Origin: Aurantimonas sp036252795
GTDB taxonomy: Bacteria; Pseudomonadota; Alphaproteobacteria; Rhizobiales; Rhizobiaceae
DNA length: 64,000 bases
Assembly: GCA_036252795.1 (NCBI GenBank)
Contig: DASYHY010000061.1
Location: 1 to 64,000, forward strand
Reading direction: 5' to 3'
Under the pieces are notes generated by a model. It had not been told where the DNA came from. It saw only the letters and a program-made list of their open reading frames with translations, and ran no database searches. Each line of letters opens with the position of its first letter. Within the stretch, counting starts at the first letter, position 1. Position numbers and translations under genes: made by a program. Below are positions 43,438-52,007 of the stretch, piece by piece.

Positions 43438-44490
43438 GTGAAGAACAAGCTCATCGCCGGCCTCGCGCTCGGCACCGCCCTTTCGCTTGTCGGCCATGCC
43501 AACGCGCAGTCGAACGAGCAAGTCCAGGTCGCGGGCTCCTCGACCGTGCTCCCCTACGCCCAGATCGTCGCCGAGAATTTCGGCGAGACGTTCCCGGACT
43601 ACCCGACGCCGATCGTCGAATCCGGCGGCACCGGCGGCGGCTTCACCCAGTTCTGCTCGGGCGTCGGCCCGGACACGATCGACGTCGCCAACGCTTCGCG
43701 CGAGATTCGTCCGGCCGAGTTGCAGGCGTGCGTCGATGCGGGCGTGACCGACGTGCAGGAAGTGCGCTTCGGCTATGACGGCATCGTCTTCGCATCCGAC
43801 GCCGGCGGCCCTGACTTCGCGCTGACCCCCGAGGCCGTCTTCCAGGCGATGGCCGCCAAGGTCGTTCAGGACGGCGAAGTCGTCGACAATCCGTACAGCA
43901 ACTGGTCGGAGATCGACTCCTCGCTGCCGAACCAGAAGATCACCGCCTTCATCCCAGCCTCCAACCACGGCACGCGGGAAGTCTTCGAGGAGAAGGTTCT
44001 GGCGGCCGGCTGCGAAGCTTCCGGAGCCCTGGAAGGCTTCACCGCTTCCGGCATGGACGAGGATGCGGCCGAGGACCAGTGCGTCCAGATCCGCAACGAC
44101 AACACGGTTTCCGAGATCTCGGGCGACTACACCGAGACCCTGTCGCGCATCGATGCGGACAAGCAGGCGATCGGCGTCTTCGGCCTGGCCTTCTACGAGC
44201 AGAACCAGGACCGGCTCAAGGTCGCCACGATGAGCGACGTGACGCCGTCCGCCGACACGATCGCGTCGGGCGACTATCCGGTTTCGCGTCCGCTCTTCTT
44301 CTACGTGAAGAAGGCTCATATCGGCGTGGTCCCCGGTCTCAGCGAGTACGTCCAGTTCTTCCTCTCCGAGCAGATGGTCGGCCCGGACAGCCCGCTGGTC
44401 TCCTACGGCCTCGTCCCGGCTCCGGAAGCCGAGCGCGATGAGCAGCGTTCGCAGTTCGAAGCTGGCGAGACCATGAGCGTCGAAGGCTGA
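43438..44490 (+). CDS. pstS: phosphate ABC transporter substrate-binding protein
   Basis: The 350-residue precursor has a signal peptide (LIAGLALGTALSLVGHANAQ) and the phosphate-binding blocks VQVAGSSTVLPYAQIVAENF, ESGGTGGGFTQFCSG and NASREI, which supply the anion-binding Ser/Thr and Asp/Arg residues. A GTG start at 43438 is preceded by AAGGAG at seven bases. It is the first gene after the PHO box. A 16-bp hairpin separates it from pstC. Confidence 0.95.
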   Translation: MKNKLIAGLALGTALSLVGHANAQSNEQVQVAGSSTVLPYAQIVAENFGETFPDYPTPIVESGGTGGGFTQFCSGVGPDTIDVANASREIRPAELQACVDAGVTDVQEVRFGYDGIVFASDAGGPDFALTPEAVFQAMAAKVVQDGEVVDNPYSNWSEIDSSLPNQKITAFIPASNHGTREVFEEKVLAAGCEASGALEGFTASGMDEDAAEDQCVQIRNDNTVSEISGDYTETLSRIDADKQAIGVFGLAFYEQNQDRLKVATMSDVTPSADTIASGDYPVSRPLFFYVKKAHIGVVPGLSEYVQFFLSEQMVGPDSPLVSYGLVPAPEAERDEQRSQFEAGETMSVEG

Positions 44491-44528
44491 TTTCGCCTCC
44501 CTGCATGCGCGCCTGCGCATGATGCCAT

Positions 44529-44564
44529 CGATGTCGCCGTCCCCTCGCGGGGACGGCGACATCG
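44529..44564 (+). promoter_or_regulatory. perfect 16-bp hairpin between pstS and pstC
   Basis: CGATGTCGCCGTCCCC (44529-44544) and GGGGACGGCGACATCG (44549-44564) pair without mismatch around TCGC. No T-run follows. Likely effect is RNA stabilisation of pstS or partial attenuation before pstC, which would favour binding protein over permease. Confidence 0.75.
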
Positions 44565-44654
44565 GGTTTCGGAAGCGGCGAGCAGGTTGTCGGCAGCTTT
44601 CGAAACAACGCCTGGAAGCACCTCTGGCGAAGCCGTCAATGGCGGGAGTTACGC

Positions 44655-46145
44655 ATGCCGACGTCCACGATCGTCCTGATCCTGCTGCTGATCGGTGCCG
44701 GCGGATCCTATCTTGGATACCGGCGCTCCAAGGCGCTGGCTGCCGAGGCGGGGCAGAAGCTCCATTCGCGCCCGGTCTATCACGGCGCCTACGTCCTTTC
44801 CTGGGCGCTCGTGCCCTCGCTCCTCGTCCTGTCCGCCTGGCTGATCATCTCGCCGATTTTCATCGCGGCTGAAGTCCGGTCCGAGTTCCCGGCCGATATC
44901 CTGTCCGAAAGCACGCTCACCGAGGATCTCGCCTACGGCATGGTGGAAAGCCTCGGTGCCGGTCTGCGTCTCCTGCCGGACGACGAGCGCGGCACGGTCT
45001 CCGGGGCGTCCCTCATCAAGCAGCTTCGTCCGCTGCTGCAGGCTCGCGGCGTGCCGGTCGCCTCGTCGAGCGCCGATTTCATGATCCCGCTGGCGATCCA
45101 GCGCAATCGGCTCGAAGACATCAGTCGGACGGCGATGACGGGGATCGTCCTGATCGTCGCCCTGGCCGGTGCGGCGTGGGCCTACCGCTCGATCACCCTG
45201 CGCCTGCGGGCTCGCAACGCGGTCGAGACCATCGTGCGCAACGGTCTGATCGTCTGCTCGTCCATCGCGATCCTGACGACCTTCGGCATCGTCTTCTCGA
45301 TGCTGTCCGAAACGATCGATTTCTTTTCGCGGGTGTCCCCCGTCAATTTCTTCTTCGGCACTGTCTGGGAGCCGCGTTTCGCCGCAGCCGGCTCGGGCGG
45401 GGCCGAGGGACAGTTCGGCCTGATCCCGCTTCTGGCCGGCACCCTCTACATCGCCGCCGTGGCAATGGCGGTGGCGGTGCCGATCGGTCTCTTCGCGGCG
45501 GTCTACATGGCCGAATATGCCCATCGGCGCACCCGTGCGGTGGTCAAGCCGCTGCTCGAGGTGCTGGCCGGCATTCCGACCATCGTCTACGGCTTCTTCG
45601 CCCTGGTCACGGTGGGACCGTTCCTGCGCGACCTGTCGGCTCAGCTGTCCGGGCTGGTCACGGGAGAGTACAGCTCGTTCATCCAGGCGCAGAGCGTGCT
45701 GACCGCCGGTCTGGTGATGGGCATCATGCTGATCCCCTTCGTGTCCTCGCTGTCCGACGACATCATTACGTCGGTGCCGGGCAGCCTGCGTGACGGCTCG
45801 CTCGGGCTCGGCGCGACGCGTTCGGAGACGATCAAGCGGGTGATCATGCCGGCAGCGCTGCCGGGCATCGTCTCGGCGCTGCTTCTCACCGCTTCGCGGG
45901 CGATCGGCGAGACGATGATCGTGGTGCTGGCAGCCGGCGTCGCCGCCAACCTCACGCTCGACCCGACCGAGGCGATGACGACGATCACCGTCAAGATCGT
46001 CAATCAGCTGACCGGCGATCTGGAGTTCACCTCGCCGCAGACGCTGGTCGCCTTCGCTCTGGGCATGACGCTGTTCGTGATCACGCTCTGCCTCAACATT
46101 TTCGCCCTCTACATCGTCCGCAAGTATCGGGAGCAGTACGAATGA
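44655..46145 (+). CDS. pstC: phosphate ABC transporter permease PstC
   Basis: The 496-residue permease has an extended N-terminal part with about two extra helices compared with E. coli PstC (319 residues), as in other alphaproteobacteria. The permease core follows: GLIPLLAGTLYIAAVAMAVAVPIGLF, and the EAA loop with SLRDGSLGLGATRSETIKRVIMPAALPGI. It overlaps pstA by four bases (ATGA). Confidence 0.94.
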   Translation: MPTSTIVLILLLIGAGGSYLGYRRSKALAAEAGQKLHSRPVYHGAYVLSWALVPSLLVLSAWLIISPIFIAAEVRSEFPADILSESTLTEDLAYGMVESLGAGLRLLPDDERGTVSGASLIKQLRPLLQARGVPVASSSADFMIPLAIQRNRLEDISRTAMTGIVLIVALAGAAWAYRSITLRLRARNAVETIVRNGLIVCSSIAILTTFGIVFSMLSETIDFFSRVSPVNFFFGTVWEPRFAAAGSGGAEGQFGLIPLLAGTLYIAAVAMAVAVPIGLFAAVYMAEYAHRRTRAVVKPLLEVLAGIPTIVYGFFALVTVGPFLRDLSAQLSGLVTGEYSSFIQAQSVLTAGLVMGIMLIPFVSSLSDDIITSVPGSLRDGSLGLGATRSETIKRVIMPAALPGIVSALLLTASRAIGETMIVVLAAGVAANLTLDPTEAMTTITVKIVNQLTGDLEFTSPQTLVAFALGMTLFVITLCLNIFALYIVRKYREQYE

Positions 46146-47461
46146 CCGACGCGACAGCCAGTGGCGCAAAGGAATTCGCGCGCGCTCCCGCGCGTCGGGA
46201 TATCGGGATCGGGCGTCGCTATCGCGCGGAGCGCCGCTTCAAGGCATACGGGATCGTCGCCATCGCGATCGGCCTGTTCTTCCTGGTGGCGCTGCTGTGG
46301 AGCGTGATCTCGAAGGGCTACACCGCCTTCTGGCAGACCGAGATCCTGGTACCCGTCACCTTCTCAGAGGAGGTGATCGGCAGCCGTGAGGATGTGGTCG
46401 AGAGCCGCACGCAGGTGATGATGGCGAACTATCCGGCGCTGGCGCGCGACGGGATGGTCCGGCTTCTCGGCATCGATCCCGACAACGCGCAGGCGGTCAA
46501 AGCCGCCAGCGACCTGATTTCCCAGGGTGTCCGTGTCCAGCTTCGGGACATGGTCCTGGACAACCCGTCGATCATCGGGACGACCCAGGACGTCTGGCTC
46601 TACGCCAGCGCCCAGCTCGACAGCGCCCTGAAGGGTCAATACGACCTCGACGTCGAGGAAAGCCGCCGTCCCATCAGCGATCTGCAGCTTCAGTACATCG
46701 AGCGGCTGGAGACCGAGGGTGTAATCGAGCCGCGCTTCAACTGGGGCCTGTTCACCTTCGGCGCCTCCTCGCGGGCGGAAACGGCGGGTGTCGGCGTGGC
46801 GATCATCGGATCGGCCTACATGATGCTGATCGTCCTCGTCCTCGCGCTGCCGATCGGCGTGGCGGCCTCGATCTATCTCGAGGAGTTCGCGCCGCGGAAC
46901 AAGTTCACCGATCTCATCGAGGTGAACATCAACAACCTGGCCGCCGTCCCCTCGATCGTCTTCGGTCTTCTCGGCCTGGCGGTGTTCATCAACTGGTTCG
47001 GCCTGCCCCGCTCGGCCGCCCTGGTGGGCGGCCTGGTGCTCACCCTGATGACCCTGCCGACGATCATCATCGCGACACGCGCCGCGCTGACGGCCGTGCC
47101 GCCATCGATTCGCGCGGCGGCTCTCGGTCTCGGCGCCTCGAGGATGCAGATGGTCTTCCATCACGTCTTGCCTCTGGCCATGCCCGGCATTCTCACCGGC
47201 ACGATCATCGGTCTCGCACAGGCCCTGGGCGAGACGGCGCCGCTGCTGCTGATCGGTATGGTCGCCTTCGTCGCCGACTATCCGTCCTCGCCGATGGACG
47301 CCGCGACGGCGCTGCCCGTGCAGATCTTCATGTGGGCCAACGAGGCGGGGCGCGCCTTCGTCGAGCGCACGTCGGGGGCGATCATGATCCTCCTGGCCTT
47401 CCTCGCGGTCATGAACATCACCGCGATCCTTCTGCGCCGTCGGTTCGAGAGGCGCTGGTAG
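46142..47461 (+). CDS. pstA: phosphate ABC transporter permease PstA
   Basis: The 439-residue permease also has a long N-terminal region (one helix near 35-57, then about 160 mostly soluble residues) before the conserved core: MMLIVLVLALPIGVAASIYLEEFAP, NNLAAVPSIVFGLLGLAVF and the EAA loop IRAAALGLGASRMQMVFHHVLPLAMPGI. It forms the channel with PstC. A soluble N-terminal insert between helices is typical for alphaproteobacterial PstA. Confidence 0.94.
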   Translation: MTDATASGAKEFARAPARRDIGIGRRYRAERRFKAYGIVAIAIGLFFLVALLWSVISKGYTAFWQTEILVPVTFSEEVIGSREDVVESRTQVMMANYPALARDGMVRLLGIDPDNAQAVKAASDLISQGVRVQLRDMVLDNPSIIGTTQDVWLYASAQLDSALKGQYDLDVEESRRPISDLQLQYIERLETEGVIEPRFNWGLFTFGASSRAETAGVGVAIIGSAYMMLIVLVLALPIGVAASIYLEEFAPRNKFTDLIEVNINNLAAVPSIVFGLLGLAVFINWFGLPRSAALVGGLVLTLMTLPTIIIATRAALTAVPPSIRAAALGLGASRMQMVFHHVLPLAMPGILTGTIIGLAQALGETAPLLLIGMVAFVADYPSSPMDAATALPVQIFMWANEAGRAFVERTSGAIMILLAFLAVMNITAILLRRRFERRW

Positions 47462-47481
47462 ACATGCGACAGGAGCCCGCC

Positions 47482-48294
47482 ATGATGGAAAATATCCAAG
47501 CGACTTTATCGAAAGGGCCTGTCGTGCATCCCCAGCGACCGATCAAGATGCGATCCGAGAAGGTGACCGTCCACTACGGGCCGAAGCAGGCGCTCTACGA
47601 CATCGACCTCGACGTGGAGGAGAACCAGGTAACGGCGCTGATCGGGCCTTCCGGTTGCGGCAAGTCGACCTTCCTGCGCTGTCTCAACCGCATGAACGAC
47701 ACGATCGACATCGCCAGGGTGGGCGGCAAGATAACGCTCGACGGCGAGGACGTCTACGACCCGTCGCTGGACGTCGTGGAACTCCGCGCCCGGGTCGGCA
47801 TGGTGTTCCAGAAGCCGAACCCGTTCCCGAAGTCGATTTTCGACAACGTCGCCTACGGCCCGAAGATTCACGGCCTGGCCCGCAGCAAGTCGGAACTCGA
47901 GGAGATCGTCGTCACCAGCCTGCGCAAGGCGGGCCTTTACGAGGAGGTGAAGGACCGTTTGGACGAGCCCGGCACCGGCCTCTCGGGCGGCCAGCAGCAG
48001 CGCCTCTGCATCGCCAGGGCGATCGCGGTCTCGCCCGAGGTGATCCTGATGGACGAGCCGTGCTCGGCTCTCGATCCGATCGCCACGGCCAAGGTCGAGG
48101 AACTGATTGACGAGCTCAAGCAGAACTACACCATCGTCATCGTTACTCATTCGATGCAGCAGGCGGCGCGCGTCTCGCAGCGGACCGCCATGTTCCATCT
48201 GGGCTATCTCGTCGAGGTCGGGCCGACGGAGAAGATGTTCTCCAACCCCGACGACAAGCGCACCCAGGATTACATCACCGGTCGCTTCGGCTGA
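47482..48294 (+). CDS. pstB: phosphate ABC transporter ATP-binding protein
   Basis: The 270-residue ATPase has Walker A GPSGCGKST, the PstB-specific RCLNRMNDTI, signature LSGGQQQR and Walker B VILMDEPCSALDP. The ATG at 47482 follows AGGAG at six bases. It energises PstSCA import and, with PhoU, reports phosphate supply to PhoR. Confidence 0.96.
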   Translation: MMENIQATLSKGPVVHPQRPIKMRSEKVTVHYGPKQALYDIDLDVEENQVTALIGPSGCGKSTFLRCLNRMNDTIDIARVGGKITLDGEDVYDPSLDVVELRARVGMVFQKPNPFPKSIFDNVAYGPKIHGLARSKSELEEIVVTSLRKAGLYEEVKDRLDEPGTGLSGGQQQRLCIARAIAVSPEVILMDEPCSALDPIATAKVEELIDELKQNYTIVIVTHSMQQAARVSQRTAMFHLGYLVEVGPTEKMFSNPDDKRTQDYITGRFG

Positions 48295-48312
48295 TCGACA
48301 GAAGGAGCGGTC

Positions 48313-49056
48313 ATGGTCATGTCCGAGCACATCGTCACGTCCTACGAGGACGAACTGAAGAACATCGTCCGTCGCATCTCGGAGATGGGCGGCCAAGCCG
48401 AGCGGATGGTCGAGCAGTCGGTCCAGGCGCTGACGCGCAGCGACTGGGGCCTGGCGCAGTCGGTGGTGGCCGACGACCTGCTGCTCGACGCGGCGCAGCG
48501 CGAGCTCGACGAGCGGGCGATCCTGACCATCGCCAAGCGCCAGCCCATGGCCATCGACCTGCGCGAGATCGTCGGGGCGATCCGCATCTCCAACGACCTC
48601 GAACGCATCGGCGACCTGGCCAAAAACATCGCCAAGCGCGTCATTGCCGTTCACGACCACAGCCAGCCGGTCCAGCTGGTGCGCGGGCTGGAGCATCTGT
48701 CGGAACTGGCCCTCGAGCAGCTGAAGGAAGTGCTCGACGCCTATGCCTCCCGCGACGAGCAGCGGGCGATGGCGGTGCGCGAGAACGACGAGGAGATCGA
48801 CGCGATGTACACCTCGATCTTCCGCGAGCTCCTCACCTACATGATGGAGGACCCGCGCAACATCACCGCCTGCACCCACCTCCTGTTCACCGCCAAGAAC
48901 ATCGAGCGGATCGGCGATCACGCCACCAACATCGCGGAGACTATCTACTACATCAAGACCGGCGCGCAGATGGAAGCCGAGCGGCCGAAAGGCGACAACA
49001 CCACCTCGCTGCTCGCGCCGGGCTCCAACCAGCCGCCGGCCGGGCTCGAGGGATAA
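48313..49056 (+). CDS. phoU: phosphate signalling protein PhoU
   Basis: The 247-residue all-helical protein has two repeats of the PhoU three-helix bundle with metal-binding E/D-rich motifs (RISNDLERIGDLAKNIAKR and AKNIERIGDHATNIAETIYY). It links the Pst transporter to PhoR and keeps the Pho regulon off in high phosphate. AAGGAG precedes the ATG. It lies 18 bases after pstB and 5 before phoB. Confidence 0.96.
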   Translation: MVMSEHIVTSYEDELKNIVRRISEMGGQAERMVEQSVQALTRSDWGLAQSVVADDLLLDAAQRELDERAILTIAKRQPMAIDLREIVGAIRISNDLERIGDLAKNIAKRVIAVHDHSQPVQLVRGLEHLSELALEQLKEVLDAYASRDEQRAMAVRENDEEIDAMYTSIFRELLTYMMEDPRNITACTHLLFTAKNIERIGDHATNIAETIYYIKTGAQMEAERPKGDNTTSLLAPGSNQPPAGLEG

Positions 49057-49061
49057 CGGCG

Positions 49062-49799
49062 ATGACCATGCGGATCGCCGTCGTCGAGGACGAGGAAGCG
49101 CTCGGTGTCCTGCTCCGTTACAATCTGGAAGCCGAGGGCTACGAGGTCGACGTGATCGCCCGTGGCGACGAGGCCGACATCCGGCTTCGCGAGGAGGTGC
49201 CGGACCTCCTGATCCTCGACTGGATGCTGCCGGGCCTGTCGGGCGTCGAACTGTGCCGGCGGCTGCGCCAGCGGGGCGAGACGGAGCGGCTGCCGATCAT
49301 CATGCTGACGGCGCGGGGCGAGGAGAGCGAGCGCGTGCGCGGCCTCTCCGTCGGTGCCGACGACTACGTGGTGAAGCCGTTCTCGACGCCCGAGCTGATC
49401 GCCCGGGTGCGGGCCATGCTGCGACGCGCCAAGCCCGAGAAGATATCGAGCCAGCTAAGTGCCGGCGACATCGACCTCGACCGGGAGACGCATCGCATCC
49501 GGCGCGCCGGCCGCGAGGTCAAGCTCGGACCGACCGAGTTCAAGCTGCTCGAGTTCTTCATGCAGTCGCCCGGTCGGGTCTTCTCGCGCGAGCAGCTGCT
49601 CGACGGCGTCTGGGGGCGGGACATCTATGTCGACGAGCGGACGGTGGACGTGCATGTCGGCCGGCTGCGCAAGGCGATCAATCGCGGCCGCCAGCGCGAC
49701 CCGATCCGCACCGTCCGCGGTGCCGGCTATGCGCTCGACGAGCAGTTCACCGCCGCGAAGGCACCGGCCGCGAAATCTCGCGACACCGCCGGCGCCTGA
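49062..49799 (+). CDS. phoB: phosphate regulon response regulator
   Basis: The 245-residue OmpR-type regulator has a receiver domain (RIAVVEDEEALGVLL, phospho-Asp in LLILDWMLPGLSG, Lys in VVKPFSTPELI) and a winged-helix domain (EFKLLEFFMQSPGRVFSREQLLDGVWG, RTVDVHVGRLRKAI). It binds TGTCA repeats such as those upstream of pstS. It closes the phosphate locus and converges on gcrA. Confidence 0.95.
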   Translation: MTMRIAVVEDEEALGVLLRYNLEAEGYEVDVIARGDEADIRLREEVPDLLILDWMLPGLSGVELCRRLRQRGETERLPIIMLTARGEESERVRGLSVGADDYVVKPFSTPELIARVRAMLRRAKPEKISSQLSAGDIDLDRETHRIRRAGREVKLGPTEFKLLEFFMQSPGRVFSREQLLDGVWGRDIYVDERTVDVHVGRLRKAINRGRQRDPIRTVRGAGYALDEQFTAAKAPAAKSRDTAGA

Positions 49800-49808
49800 G
49801 CGCCCGCT

Positions 49809-50378
49809 TCAGCGGGCGCGGCGGCGGTCCGACACCGGCTGGAAGGCCAGCTTGGCGTGATACTGGCAGTAGGGCGAGGCGTCCTTCGAATTGTTGCCGC
49901 AGAAGTGGAAGTCCGGCTTCAGCGGATCGCCCACCGGCCACTTGCAGGTCCGCTCGTTGAGTTGGATCAGGGTCAGCTTGCGGGCGATGGGCACCACTTC
50001 GCCGGTCTGGCGCTGCGGCTCCTCGAGAACCGCGAGTTCCTCCTCGTGATCGATCTTCAGGGCGGTCGCCCCCATCGAGCGCGGCATCGCCCGCGGCGCC
50101 ATGGTCTGCGGCGCCACTGCCTGCGAGGCCTGAGCCGACACGAAGCGGCTGGCCATCATGATCTCGGCGGTCTCCACCTGGGGACGCGCCGCCTGCGGCT
50201 CCGGCAGCGACTGGAGTGCCGACGGCGCCTTGGCGCGGGATTCCAGCTTGAGCCGGTGCACCTTGCCGATCACCGCATTGCGGCTGACGCCGCCCAGCCG
50301 GTCGGCGATCTGGCTGGCGCTCAGGCCATCGGTCCACAGTTGTTTGAGCAACGCGACGCGTTCGTCTGTCCAGCCCAT
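49809..50378 (-). CDS. gcrA: GcrA cell-cycle regulator
   Basis: GcrA binds sigma-70 holoenzyme and activates promoters with methylated GANTC sites in alphaproteobacteria. The 189-residue protein has an N-terminal helix-turn-helix WTDERVALLKQLWTDGLSASQIADRLGGVSRNAVIGKVHRL, a variable linker, and a C-terminal Cys-containing domain (CKWPVGDPLKPDFHFCGNNSKDASPYCQYHA) that contacts sigma. The ATG at 50378 starts the family. The probable promoter upstream has a GANTC site in its spacer. Confidence 0.95.
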   Translation of the reverse strand: MGWTDERVALLKQLWTDGLSASQIADRLGGVSRNAVIGKVHRLKLESRAKAPSALQSLPEPQAARPQVETAEIMMASRFVSAQASQAVAPQTMAPRAMPRSMGATALKIDHEEELAVLEEPQRQTGEVVPIARKLTLIQLNERTCKWPVGDPLKPDFHFCGNNSKDASPYCQYHAKLAFQPVSDRRRAR

Positions 50379-50509
50379 GACAAGCTCCTTGTACGAATGA
50401 TGCCGCGGCCGGAATCCCTCACCTGCACGACACGATGGGCGCGCACAGGCACTCACTATATCTATTCGGGAACCAGGTCCGCCGCACGAAATCTGGTGTG
50501 TTGAGGGCA

Positions 50510-50538
50510 ATTTAACGCACGCCTTGACTCCGTGACAA
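50510..50538 (-). promoter_or_regulatory. likely gcrA promoter with a GANTC site between -35 and -10
   Basis: On the minus strand, TTGTCA (50533-50538) and TTAAAT (50510-50515) are 17 bases apart. GAGTC/GACTC at 50526-50530 lies in the spacer, and further GANTC sites sit at 50539-50543 and 50557-50561. This geometry is known for GcrA-CcrM-controlled promoters. Confidence 0.5.
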
Positions 50539-50647
50539 GAGTCGCTCGCGTAGTTTGAATCGCCGGCACGGCTTTTCCCCAGGGTTCTGCCGCTCCCGAT
50601 GCGGCAACATGAAGGCGGCGGTGGCCGGGTGGCCGCCTATGCGTTCA

Positions 50648-50734
50648 TTGACACTCGTCGGGCTGGGCATGGTATAGCCACGGTCCCGAAAGCTCGGAAC
50701 GACTGTCGAAGCCTGCCCCAACGGCAGGCTTCGA
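50648..50734 (+). promoter_or_regulatory. argD promoter and leader hairpin
   Basis: A perfect TTGACA (50648-50653) is followed by TATAGC (50673-50678) at a long 19-base spacing. The leader then has a perfect 12-bp hairpin, TCGAAGCCTGCC with GGCAGGCTTCGA (50706-50734), loop CCAAC. It is followed by TGTTTC, too short for a clear terminator; attenuation or a structural leader is possible. Confidence 0.45.
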
Positions 50735-50781
50735 TGTTTCAGGAACCGATCCTGTTTGGATCTGCAACGAAGTCGATCGTG

Positions 50782-51996
50782 ATGGCCGCATTCAAGGACG
50801 CGCATTCGCCGCTTTATGACACCTACGCACGCGCGCCGCTCTCTTTCGAGCGCGGCGAGGGCGTGTGGCTGATCGACGGCGAGGGGCGACGCTACATGGA
50901 TTTCGCCGCCGGTATCGCGGTGAATTCACTCGGCCATGCCCATCCGCATCTGGTGGCGGCGCTGACGGAGCAGGCCGGCAAGCTCTGGCACCTGTCCAAT
51001 CTCTACGAGATTCCGGGGCAGCGGCGCCTTGCCGAGCGCCTGACGGCGGCGAGCTTCGCCGACCGGGCCTTCTTCACCAATTCGGGCGCCGAGGCGCTGG
51101 AATGCGCCATCAAGACCGCCCGCCGCTATCACTACGTGGCCGGCGCGCCGGAGCGCTATCGCATCCTCACCTTCGAAGGCGCCTTCCACGGACGCACGTT
51201 GGCGACCATCGCCGCCGGCGGACAGCCGAAATATCTGGAAGGTTTCGGCCCGAAGGCGCCGGGCTTCGACCAGTTGCCCTTCCGCGATCACGAGGCGCTG
51301 AAGCGGGCTGCGGGCGAGCCCGATGTCGCCGCCGTGCTGATCGAGCCGATCCAGGGCGAGGGCGGTGTCCGCGCCGTGCCGCCGGAAGATTTGCGGCAGC
51401 TGCGCGAACTCTGCGACCGGCACGGGATCCTGCTCATCTACGACGAGGTGCAGACGGGCATCGGCCGGACCGGCCGGCTCTTCGCCTATGAGCATTCCGG
51501 CGCGGCGCCCGACATCCTGGCGTCCGCCAAGGGTATCGGCGGCGGCTTTCCGCTCGGCGTCTGCCTCGCCACCGAGGCGGCCGCGAGCGGCATGACGCCC
51601 GGCACGCACGGCAGCACCTATGGCGGCAATCCCCTGGCCATGGCCGTCGGCAATGCCGTTCTGGACGTCGTGCTGGAGGAAGGGTTCCTGGCCGGGGTGC
51701 AGGACACCGCACTGCTGTTCAAGCAGTCGCTCGCCTCGCTCGCCGACCGCTATCCCGACGTGGTGGAGGAGGTCCGCGGCCAAGGCCTCCTGATCGGCCT
51801 GAAAGCCCGGGTGCCGAATGTCCAGCTCGTCGCCGCCATGCGCGACGAGGGCCTGCTCGCGGCGCCTGCCGGCGACAACGTGGTGCGCCTGCTGCCGCCG
51901 CTGATCGTCACGGCGGAAGAGGTGCGCGAAGCCATGGAGCGTATCGAAGCGGCCGTCGCCGGCCAGTCGCTGGCCGGCCAGCGCAAGAGTGCATGA
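50782..51996 (+). CDS. argD: acetylornithine aminotransferase
   Basis: ArgD is a PLP enzyme that makes N-acetylornithine in arginine synthesis and may also serve lysine synthesis. The 404-residue protein keeps FFTNSGAEALECAIKTARRYH, LTFEGAFHGRTLATI, LIYDEVQTGIGRTG and the PLP-lysine block ASAKGIGGGFPLG. The ATG at 50782 (MAAFKDAHSPLYDTYAR) fits the family. It is followed directly by argF with stop and alternative start overlapping. Confidence 0.95.
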   Translation: MAAFKDAHSPLYDTYARAPLSFERGEGVWLIDGEGRRYMDFAAGIAVNSLGHAHPHLVAALTEQAGKLWHLSNLYEIPGQRRLAERLTAASFADRAFFTNSGAEALECAIKTARRYHYVAGAPERYRILTFEGAFHGRTLATIAAGGQPKYLEGFGPKAPGFDQLPFRDHEALKRAAGEPDVAAVLIEPIQGEGGVRAVPPEDLRQLRELCDRHGILLIYDEVQTGIGRTGRLFAYEHSGAAPDILASAKGIGGGFPLGVCLATEAAASGMTPGTHGSTYGGNPLAMAVGNAVLDVVLEEGFLAGVQDTALLFKQSLASLADRYPDVVEEVRGQGLLIGLKARVPNVQLVAAMRDEGLLAAPAGDNVVRLLPPLIVTAEEVREAMERIEAAVAGQSLAGQRKSA

Positions 51997-52007
51997 GGCA
52001 AGTCGCG

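Noticed and set aside
44529..44564. The pstS-pstC hairpin as a true Rho-independent terminator
   Set aside because: No T-run follows, and pstCAB-phoU-phoB have no other obvious promoter before pstC.
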